DNA of 64,000 bases from Hyphomicrobiales bacterium (lineage in GTDB: Bacteria > Pseudomonadota > Alphaproteobacteria > Rhizobiales > Rhizobiaceae), in assembly GCA_900467685.1 (NCBI GenBank), contig UBQX01000001.1, forward strand, positions 1 through 64,000, written 5' to 3'. The notes under the pieces were generated by a model. That model searched no databases. It saw nothing but the letters and a program-made list of their open reading frames with translations, and was not told the DNA's origin. The position numbers were made by a program, and so were the translations under genes. Shown one piece after another: positions 1-5,924 of the stretch. Each line of letters starts with the position of its first letter. Position 1 is the first letter of the stretch.

Positions 1-102
1 GAAGGGGTTCAGGATAAGGGGAGATGCGATAGCGTGGAAATTGAGGGATGAATTTTTTCTGCCGAGCTTGCTTGAGGTACCTTCGGCACACCCCTCTCGG
101 TC

Positions 103-204
103 GTCATCCTCTGGCTTGTCCAGAGGATCTGCTGCGCCGAATGCACGCCGCACCGTCGTTGCTCGAGTTCGTCAGTAGATCCTCGGGACAGGCCCGAGGA
201 TGAC
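103..204. repeat. Intergenic inverted repeat (host flank)
   Basis: Two 28-bp arms (103..130 and 177..204) are inverted copies of each other with about four mismatches. Each arm is itself palindromic, reading GTCATCCTC and GAGGATCT at its ends. Such nested palindromes are typical of the mosaic intergenic elements of rhizobia. No gene is seen between 1 and 321; this stretch is host intergenic DNA left of the prophage. Confidence 0.7.
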
Positions 205-248
205 GGAAGAGAGGGTGCGGCCCCACCTCTCCCCTCGTGGGAGAGGAA

Positions 249-291
249 GGAAAATCAGCATCTTAGCGGAACGCTAAGTGCTAGATTTTCC
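249..291. repeat. Nested palindrome, intergenic repeat family copy 1
   Basis: The arms GGAAAATC (249..256) and GATTTTCC (284..291) enclose an inner TTAGC/GCTAA palindrome. Two more copies of the same design lie at 41161..41203 and 41279..41321, on the other side of the prophage. The phage therefore landed inside a cluster of these host repeats. Confidence 0.7.
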
Positions 292-316
292 AGGTGAGGG
301 GGCGGTTTTGTCCCCG

Positions 317-321
317 CCAAC
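317..321. repeat. Target site duplication CCAAC, left copy
   Basis: The pentamer CCAAC lies directly before the TGTA end of the prophage. The identical pentamer follows the other end at 41142..41146. A 5-bp duplication is what Mu-type transposition leaves. Confidence 0.9.
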
Positions 322-366
322 TGTAGCGCGCAAAATCAAATGACGCAGCGCGCAACATCATTTGAC
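322..366 (+). repeat. Phage right end with two transposase-binding-like repeats
   Basis: After the terminal TGT, a 20-bp unit is repeated directly: 325..344 and 347..366 match at 17 of 20 positions, both beginning AGCGCGCAA. Mu-family right ends carry such tandem transposase-binding sites. The first unit also matches the left end at 41122..41141 in inverted orientation. The binding role is inferred from position and repetition. Confidence 0.75.
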
Positions 367-630
367 ATCTAGCGACGATCTTCTCAAGGCCTCAATTTCA
401 ACTGCTCGGTCATAGGCATCTTCAGCCGCGCACGCTGCCTCCAACGGAGTGTCCGAAGCACCGGTGATGCTCGATAGCCAGGACGCGTTCATGAACCACG
501 TCCAGACGCCCATATGGTGCAAATACATCCTCGCCACGGTCTTGCCACTGACCTCGCACTCGAAGTCATTTTCGCCGCCTAAGCGGCTGGGCCGCCAGAG
601 ATAGCGTGGTGTCCTTATCGGCTTTTTCAT
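358..630 (-). CDS. Small hypothetical phage protein
   Basis: This 90-residue protein has no recognised function. It is rich in Trp and Arg near the N-terminus and ends in a charged helix. A GAGGG ribosome site lies six bases before the ATG, which supports a real gene. Its stop codon falls within the second terminal repeat at 347..366, making it the last gene before the right end. It is divergent from the recombinase gene, in the slot where Mu-like phages carry accessory genes. Confidence 0.55.
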   Translation of the reverse strand: MKKPIRTPRYLWRPSRLGGENDFECEVSGKTVARMYLHHMGVWTWFMNASWLSSITGASDTPLEAACAAEDAYDRAVEIEALRRSSLDVK

Positions 631-730
631 GGGGCACCCTCAAGGCGGATTTCAAGACCGTTCGAAGAGCGTTTAACCATAGCTCAAGGTTCCGCTTCAA
701 AATCTCTCTAAGCCATCCCTATATGCGGAA

Positions 731-760
731 CGCGCCGTCGAGCTGGAACTCGACGACGCG
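731..760. other. Hairpin upstream of the recombinase gene
   Basis: CGTCGAG at 736..742 pairs with CTCGACG at 749..755 around a six-base loop, and flanking CGCG/CGCG extends the stem imperfectly. It sits about 35 bases before the recombinase start and has no T-tract, so it is not a simple terminator. It may be a control site for recombinase expression. Confidence 0.45.
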
Positions 761-793
761 CCCTAACCAAGCCCAACCTGTTGAGAGGTCAAG

Positions 794-1690
794 ATGGCTG
801 ATAGCACTCTATGTGCCACAATGAACCGTGGCAATCTTCTGCCTGTTTCAGTTCGAAACATCGTCACCAAATCCCGAACATTCGCCGAGGCGGCCGAGAG
901 CTACATCGAGAATGGTGGAGAGGCAAAATACTTGCCCCCAATCCTGAAGCTGCTTGGCGACAGAGTTCTGCTCGACATCCATCCCTTCGACATCAGGAAG
1001 GCCGTGGAACAGCTTTATCCTGATCAGGCGAACTCGACGCGCAATAGGCAGGGCATCACGCCGATCCGCGCCGTCATGTCCCACGCCTACGATAGAGGCT
1101 GGGCTCCGTTGATGAGATATCCGAAGTTCAAAGAACAGCGGCCGAAGCGAAAAAACCCTGCCGGCGTCGTTTGGCTGCATTGCTTCATGGCCCAGGCCAA
1201 GCGTGACCGGCTGCATCATCTCGCCGCCCTGGTCATGTTTATGTCCACCTCGGGGGCGCGCGTCTCCGAGGCAGTGGCCTTGCGGTGGAGCGATATCGAT
1301 CTCGTCGGCCGAACCGCCACTCTCCAGAAGACGAAAACATCGACGAACTCGGTCAGGGTGCTGACAGACGGCATGATCGAGATGATCCACTGGCTTGCCC
1401 CGAGGAAGCGAAACGATCGGGTGTTCCGTTACACTTCGCGATTTTCCGTCAACGAGGCGATCCGCCGTGTCTGCCACCGGGCCGAGATCGATTACAAGCC
1501 GTCGCATCTGTGCGGCAGGACATCGTTCGGGACCAACTCAATCAGCATGGGCGCAGATATAAAGAGTGTCATGGAGGCGGGCGATTGGAAGAGCGTCGAA
1601 GTCTTTGTGACGCGCTATGTCCACCCTCGCCAGCCAGGCCGTCGCGTCGCCGAGCTGTTCAACCATCAAATGGCAGAAAGCGGGCTTTGA
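794..1690 (+). CDS. Tyrosine recombinase (phage integrase family)
   Basis: The 298-residue protein has an N-terminal core-binding-like region and a C-terminal catalytic domain. Visible catalytic residues are R156 in GARVSEA, H238 and R242 in HLCGRTSF, W in EAGDWKS, and the nucleophile Y275 in VTRYVH. The box reads H-x3-R rather than the usual H-x2-R, a variant I believe recurs in rhizobial integrases of this type. The start has a GAGAGG site (783..788). It ends one base before the RHH gene, which suggests one operon. It lies within the ends of a phage that should move by its own DDE transposase, so its job is unclear: site-specific inversion, resolution, or cargo from another element are all possible. 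Confidence 0.88.
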   Translation: MADSTLCATMNRGNLLPVSVRNIVTKSRTFAEAAESYIENGGEAKYLPPILKLLGDRVLLDIHPFDIRKAVEQLYPDQANSTRNRQGITPIRAVMSHAYDRGWAPLMRYPKFKEQRPKRKNPAGVVWLHCFMAQAKRDRLHHLAALVMFMSTSGARVSEAVALRWSDIDLVGRTATLQKTKTSTNSVRVLTDGMIEMIHWLAPRKRNDRVFRYTSRFSVNEAIRRVCHRAEIDYKPSHLCGRTSFGTNSISMGADIKSVMEAGDWKSVEVFVTRYVHPRQPGRRVAELFNHQMAESGL

Positions 1691-1691
1691 G

Positions 1692-1865
1692 ATGGGCAGG
1701 CCGAACCTTTACCTCATCCGAATTCACACTGCGCTCTCTAACGAGGATCTGGCGCGGGTCGATCGCCGGACGCCCGAGAAAGGCCGCTCCGGATTCATCC
1801 GGAAGGCCGTTAGGAAATTACTGGATGAACTTGAGAAAGAGCCGGAGGAACGAGACCTCCGCTAA
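1692..1865 (+). CDS. Small ribbon-helix-helix-like protein
   Basis: This 57-residue basic protein has the look of a CopG/Arc-type ribbon-helix-helix: a short strand (LYLIRIHTAL), then a helix pair with GRSGFIRKAVRKLL and an acidic tail. The start ATG is one base after the recombinase stop, so the two genes are probably co-translated. A likely role is regulator or directionality partner of the recombinase, inferred from position only. A terminator follows at once. Confidence 0.65.
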   Translation: MGRPNLYLIRIHTALSNEDLARVDRRTPEKGRSGFIRKAVRKLLDELEKEPEERDLR

Positions 1866-1872
1866 AAGAGAG

Positions 1873-1894
1873 ACGGGGCCGATTGGCCCCGTTT
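1873..1894. terminator. Bidirectional rho-independent terminator
   Basis: ACGGGGCC (1873..1880) pairs with GGCCCCGT (1885..1892) around GATT. T-rich sequence follows on the plus strand and TCTCTTTT on the minus strand. It separates the recombinase operon from the convergent late accessory genes. Confidence 0.8.
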
Positions 1895-1902
1895 CGATTC
1901 AG

Positions 1903-2082
1903 TCACGATGCAGCTCGAAGCCGGATAGCGCCCGGCAGCTTTCCGCTGCCCCAATGCTTGGTACAGCCCTCATAATTGTGGTCCCGCCCACCGCAATAGG
2001 AACAGCGAAGGTTCGTCGCCGTTCCGTTCGATGGGCAGCACGTGAAGGGGTGCCCTTCCTTTCCACAATAGCTGCACTTCAT
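1903..2082 (-). CDS. Small protein with two CCHC zinc knuckles
   Basis: The 59-residue protein begins with two C-x2-C-x4-H-x4-C modules, at residues 3-16 and 29-42, the spacing of retroviral-type zinc knuckles that bind single-stranded nucleic acid. A strong GGAGG site supports the start at 2082. It is the last minus-strand late gene before the terminator, the place where Mu has com, a zinc protein that activates mom translation. No mom-like gene is seen here, so the parallel is positional only. A 10-bp stem-loop precedes its ribosome site. Confidence 0.7.
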   Translation of the reverse strand: MKCSYCGKEGHPFTCCPSNGTATNLRCSYCGGRDHNYEGCTKHWGSGKLPGAIRLRAAS

Positions 2083-2100
2083 GGGTTTCCTCCGTTTAAG

Positions 2101-2133
2101 GCACATCGCAAAACATCAGGAAATGCGATGTGC
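2101..2133. repeat. Perfect 10-bp stem-loop before the zinc-knuckle gene
   Basis: GCACATCGCA (2101..2110) and TGCGATGTGC (2124..2133) are perfect inverted repeats with a 13-base loop. On the minus strand it starts two bases after the stop of the 2136..2576 gene and ends just before the zinc-knuckle ribosome site. It could be an attenuating terminator, an RNA-protein target, or an operator. Confidence 0.65.
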
Positions 2134-2135
2134 GT

Positions 2136-2576
2136 TTAGGAGTATCTGACACTGATGTGGTTGGGCCGGGCGCAGTCGCAAACTGAAATATCAGTGGAGT
2201 TGCAGCAGGCTGCAAAGTTCGGATTTTTCACCCGCGCATCAAGAGTGGACTTGATCATCTCGTACTTTTGCTCGGCATGCCCATACGGCTGGCCCGCTCT
2301 TTTCAGACGCTCAATTTCCGCCATAGCCAGCGCCCCGGCGCGGACGAGATTTGATGTCCGATCTTTTGGCTTCCACCACTCTGGAGCCCACGGCCAACCT
2401 ATTGGCTTTCTGTGCTTCGGCGGGATGGGTGCAGCCTTGTTGGTGCCGTGGAGGAAGTAGATGACAGCGGCCTTGAGCATCTGTCCATCTTGATGGGTAT
2501 CGTCATGCGCATCACTCCAGCCTTCGACTGACTTCTGCCGAATGCGCTCTTCAAAAATAAGCTGTTCAGCATTCAT
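2136..2576 (-). CDS. Phage protein of a common unknown family (EGW...HDD...WPW...WWKP type)
   Basis: The 146-residue protein carries the pattern ERIRQKSVEGWSDAHDD, then GWPWAPEWWKPKDRTSNLV and AGALAMAEIERL. I recognise this set from many phage and prophage proteins usually annotated as hypothetical. The acidic HDD motif and helical layout recall MazG-like nucleotide hydrolases, but that is only an impression. The C-terminal part has a Cys-rich segment (AACCNSTDISVCDC). The start is set by AAGGAGTTCTCAA just upstream of the ATG. Confidence 0.6.
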   Translation of the reverse strand: MNAEQLIFEERIRQKSVEGWSDAHDDTHQDGQMLKAAVIYFLHGTNKAAPIPPKHRKPIGWPWAPEWWKPKDRTSNLVRAGALAMAEIERLKRAGQPYGHAEQKYEMIKSTLDARVKNPNFAACCNSTDISVCDCARPNHISVRYS

Positions 2577-2608
2577 TTGAGAACTCCTTTGAGATGAGGG
2601 CTGAGGTA

Positions 2609-4342
2609 TCAGGACGTTGGGAACGGCAGCGGATTGGCACAGTCTCGCGCCCACCACTGCGAGACGGTCAGAACGTCAATGTTCCCCGCATCACGCTCGG
2701 CCGCCAAGAGGTCTATGCCCGCCCGGAAGACAGTGGTGTCCTGATTTATGAAGGTCGCTCCGGGGAAGATGTCGTGTCCGTATAGGAACACAGTGCAACC
2801 ATACTGCTTCGCGATGTTGATCGCGTTCTGGTACGTCCCCAAGGTGGCACTAGTGAGCGTGTAGCTCCCCAGCACCATTCCAGCATCAAACACACCGTGC
2901 TTCGAGAAGACCGGGTTCGGCAACGTAGTACGGCCCGAAAGGAACCCGGCAGATCGAAGAGCAGCAGGCAACTTGTTGGTATGGAACGGATGCGACGTGT
3001 CGGTGAAGTACACCGTCTTGGAGGCGGTTTGGTTGGAGGGGGCGCTGATAGTCACCGTGTTGCTGGGCGCATCGACAGACAAAATGGTCGCATTGTCAGG
3101 GATCGCTGTGCCGGACACCACTCGCATGCCAGGCACCAAGCCTATCGTGCTGGAGACCGTCACAACTGCACTTCCGCTCGTTAAGGCCACCCCAGAAAGC
3201 GTCACCCGCGAACCACGGAACATTGTCGGGATACCAGATGGGAGCGGCTTGTTCACACGAAAACTGGTGCCATTGATGATGGCCGTGATGAAGGTCCCGA
3301 CCGGCACACCGTCCGCAAAAATCGGATTACCTTCTTGATAGCCAGACGTAGACGTGCACGTGACGACATCAGTGCCATTCGTCGTCTGGCCTGTCACAAC
3401 CCCTCGTGGGCAGAAAGCGCGATGCTGCCCACCGGGGTAACAGAAGTGGCGGGCGTCTGGGTTAAGACCATTGTCCGCAAGGTACTGCTTCCCGGCGAGA
3501 AGCTGGGTCACCGCTGCTGCGGCATCCACTTGATCAATCATGAAGCTGTCGTTGGCCGTACCATCCAATTGAATGTCAAACCCTAAGGCCTTCATCTCCT
3601 GCAACTGCGACAAGGATAGGCGGTTGAGGGTGTCGACCGTCCCCCAAGGCAGGTAGATGGTCCCGAGAATACCGCGAGAGGCCATATATTGGCGCTCGTT
3701 GTATGGACCCTGCCTACCGTCGTCGTGTGTGTAGACGACAGTGGGTCGCCCTTTGCCGGCGACCAGTGCGTCCACCTTGGCCGGTGTCGCCCCCTTCGGG
3801 CCGGGAAGGACGCGGACGAAGAGCGGATCGCCTTGCTTGAGATTAGCACCTGCCATATCGGCTATGCTTGCAAAGCGAATGCTCTTGCCCGGAACGAAGT
3901 CGTCTAAGTCTCCGCCACCGAGAGCCGGATAGCGACCAACTGCAGCGGCGGATGGGAAGTTGACCGTGGTCTGCCCTAGGCGGATGTCCGCCCCCGCTTT
4001 GGTCTCTACATCCGGGCCGACGTCCAACAGGTATGCGAAGACTGACATTGTTGCGCTGTCGTAGGGGATCAGGTCATACTTGGTGGAGCTTCCGATCCCG
4101 TTTGGGCCGGGGGTGAAGACCAACCGGCCTGCGCCCTGGTCCTGACCTATGGTGTCAACGGTAACGGAGCTACCGTCCGATGGGGAGAAGAACCCGATTT
4201 TGCTATCGAAGCCCTCAATGAGAATGGATGCCGGAAGCGGAACTGACGGCCTCGCACGCACGCCCTTACGAAGGGCTGGGGTTAATCCCACCAGCCCGAC
4301 GGGAAAGGCGACAGGAAGAGAAATAGGCTTCAGAGCGCTCAT
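2609..4342 (-). CDS. Tail-tip protein with polysaccharide-deacetylase (NodB-like) fold
   Basis: This 577-residue protein is encoded downstream of the J-like tip gene and probably forms a receptor-binding or capsule-active tip. The N-terminal ~190 residues look like a fibre or attachment region. TVVYTHDDGRQGPY matches the catalytic DD motif of NodB-type deacetylases, and RHFCYPGG resembles their R-x-P-x-G motif. The metal-binding H-x3-H motif is replaced by GFDIQLDGTAND, so activity is doubtful. Between RHFCYPGG and the final VFLYGHD strand sits an insertion of about 150 residues made of beta modules with SGSAVVTV-type repeats. The start overlaps the stop of the 4339..4617 gene. Confidence 0.75.
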   Translation of the reverse strand: MSALKPISLPVAFPVGLVGLTPALRKGVRARPSVPLPASILIEGFDSKIGFFSPSDGSSVTVDTIGQDQGAGRLVFTPGPNGIGSSTKYDLIPYDSATMSVFAYLLDVGPDVETKAGADIRLGQTTVNFPSAAAVGRYPALGGGDLDDFVPGKSIRFASIADMAGANLKQGDPLFVRVLPGPKGATPAKVDALVAGKGRPTVVYTHDDGRQGPYNERQYMASRGILGTIYLPWGTVDTLNRLSLSQLQEMKALGFDIQLDGTANDSFMIDQVDAAAAVTQLLAGKQYLADNGLNPDARHFCYPGGQHRAFCPRGVVTGQTTNGTDVVTCTSTSGYQEGNPIFADGVPVGTFITAIINGTSFRVNKPLPSGIPTMFRGSRVTLSGVALTSGSAVVTVSSTIGLVPGMRVVSGTAIPDNATILSVDAPSNTVTISAPSNQTASKTVYFTDTSHPFHTNKLPAALRSAGFLSGRTTLPNPVFSKHGVFDAGMVLGSYTLTSATLGTYQNAINIAKQYGCTVFLYGHDIFPGATFINQDTTVFRAGIDLLAAERDAGNIDVLTVSQWWARDCANPLPFPTS

Positions 4343-4617
4343 ACTTCCCCCGACCATACGACGAGCTGGGCGCCCGTCTTATTGCCGCTGAAACCGACCT
4401 TGATCCGCGGCACCTGGGCTAGCCTCTGAAAGCACTCGCTCGTATTGGCCGGCTTGAAGGTCATGAACGGCACCCATGCCGCCGTGTCATCGACGCGCAC
4501 CGAAATGGTCGCAACGACGCCCGCCGGCGCGCCGTCGATCTGAACAAATGTCTCCCCCGCAGGCGTCCAGGGCGGAGTTTCATCGGTCTGTTGTGTTGAA
4601 GTCAGACGCATTGTCAT
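4339..4617 (-). CDS. Small phage tail-region protein, unknown
   Basis: A 92-residue, beta-rich protein with no motif I recognise. AAAGGG lies six bases before the ATG. The stop overlaps the start of the deacetylase-fold tip gene by a few bases, so translation is likely coupled. It may be an adaptor or chaperone for the tip protein. Confidence 0.65.
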   Translation of the reverse strand: MTMRLTSTQQTDETPPWTPAGETFVQIDGAPAGVVATISVRVDDTAAWVPFMTFKPANTSECFQRLAQVPRIKVGFSGNKTGAQLVVWSGEV

Positions 4618-4632
4618 GTCGATCCCTTTCGT

Positions 4633-5070
4633 TCAAAGCGCAGCTGCCGCCCGCCAGAGGTCGTCGATTTCGGATGAAGTCATACCCTGCATCGCGCCGA
4701 ACTCGGAGACGAAGGGATTGGATCGCCGGAAGGAAGTAGCTCCCTTCAGCAACATCCGCGCAGGAAATTGCTGTTCCGTCGGCAATTGTCCGATGAACAC
4801 GAGCATGGCGGGTGGCAGCGTGCCGGTTGATACCGCTGCTTCAGCTTCCTCTTCGGAGATGAGCCCCATTATGCTCAGCTGCTGAAAGAACTGCCGGTCA
4901 CTTATTTCTTCCGGCACGGAACCCGTTTCGACCTCGGGAGAAACGAAACGGCCTTCGACAAAATGGTCACCTGCGTGAACGTCATCGGAGGCTTCGATAT
5001 ATCCCTCCGGAGGAGTCTCTGTCAGATCAACCTGGACGACAACCCCATCTTCAATAAGCACGTATTTCAT
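4633..5070 (-). CDS. Tail-region protein, possible fibre assembly factor
   Basis: 145 residues, acidic. The N-terminal MKYVLIEDGVVVQVD and the phrase GYIEASDDV recall short C-terminal or chaperone-like proteins of tail fibre operons. The start at 5070 is supported by GGAGA upstream. It follows a tail gene by one base and precedes the tip cluster. Function is not recognised. Confidence 0.65.
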   Translation of the reverse strand: MKYVLIEDGVVVQVDLTETPPEGYIEASDDVHAGDHFVEGRFVSPEVETGSVPEEISDRQFFQQLSIMGLISEEEAEAAVSTGTLPPAMLVFIGQLPTEQQFPARMLLKGATSFRRSNPFVSEFGAMQGMTSSEIDDLWRAAAAL

Positions 5071-5071
5071 C

Positions 5072-5917
5072 TCAGATTCTCCACATCGCCACACGCGAAT
5101 AGATTTCGGTAACCCCGATAGCCGCTGCGACCCCGAACCCGCTCGTCGAAAAAGCGGATGAGGTGTAGTGCTCCAGCCGGTATTGTTTTCCAGCCGTCAA
5201 CGGTGCACCTCCGCGCGAGAAAGTCATGACGGCGCCGTTCGTCGTGGTCGAGCAATAGGCGGTTTCACCGTAGCCAACCGCAACGCCGTCGGTGACGTTG
5301 TAAATTCGCGTCTTGTGCGAATTCGCGTAGACGGCCGGCGCTTCAAACTCGCACCACATCGCCACCGACGGAGTGAAGACGTTCGCAGACAGAGCAACCA
5401 GATTAAGCGGATCGCGCACCCTCGTGTTCAAAGCGCGGGTCGCAAAGCTGGCAGAAGGGCTGGATCCGCCGGCGCTGCCCGAACTTTTCTGATCTTCGAG
5501 AACGCAATCCGGTGCGCCGGCAGCATTTCCGAAGAATCGTATGGTTTGCGCACCGTCGCCCATGAACATCGAAAGCAAGGAAACATCGGCGCGGAGATCC
5601 CGAGCAGCAACGGGAGTTGACCCATCTTTCAGTGTCAAAGTCGGTGTTGTGATGATCGGGCTTGCGTACGAAATCAGTCCCGTCGCCGTATCGATGGAGT
5701 AGATGGTGCGCCAGGCCCCACCATCCCACTGTTTTGCCGACAGCTGTCCGCTGACCGAGATATCGGCCCACCTCGTGCCTAGAAGTTTGTATGCCGGCGC
5801 TCCCGCAGCGCTGTTTTCAGACAACACCCCGTCGAGCGATCCTTGCATGCGGCTCGCCATCGTATTCGGTGTTTGCGGTCCGGTCTGCGGGACACCCCAG
5901 TTAGCAGGTTGCACCAT
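5072..5917 (-). CDS. Tail fibre/tip-associated protein
   Basis: 281 residues, rich in Ser, Thr, Gly and Ala, and likely beta-structured. The segment WDGGAWRTIYSIDTATG resembles linker strands of phage fibres. A GAGG site precedes the ATG by seven bases. It lies directly after the J-like gene, where side-fibre genes are found in lambda-like tails. A role in host contact is inferred from position. Confidence 0.65.
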   Translation of the reverse strand: MVQPANWGVPQTGPQTPNTMASRMQGSLDGVLSENSAAGAPAYKLLGTRWADISVSGQLSAKQWDGGAWRTIYSIDTATGLISYASPIITTPTLTLKDGSTPVAARDLRADVSLLSMFMGDGAQTIRFFGNAAGAPDCVLEDQKSSGSAGGSSPSASFATRALNTRVRDPLNLVALSANVFTPSVAMWCEFEAPAVYANSHKTRIYNVTDGVAVGYGETAYCSTTTNGAVMTFSRGGAPLTAGKQYRLEHYTSSAFSTSGFGVAAAIGVTEIYSRVAMWRI

Positions 5918-5924
5918 TTTATCC

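Noticed and set aside
794-1865. The recombinase and RHH as a separate integrated element
   Set aside because: They lie between the phage's own TGTA ends and CCAAC duplications, so they are part of the phage unit in this copy. An older capture from another element stays possible.
1903-2082. Calling the zinc-knuckle protein Com with a mom modification gene
   Set aside because: Position and zinc ligands fit, but no Mom-like protein is present and the knuckle type differs.
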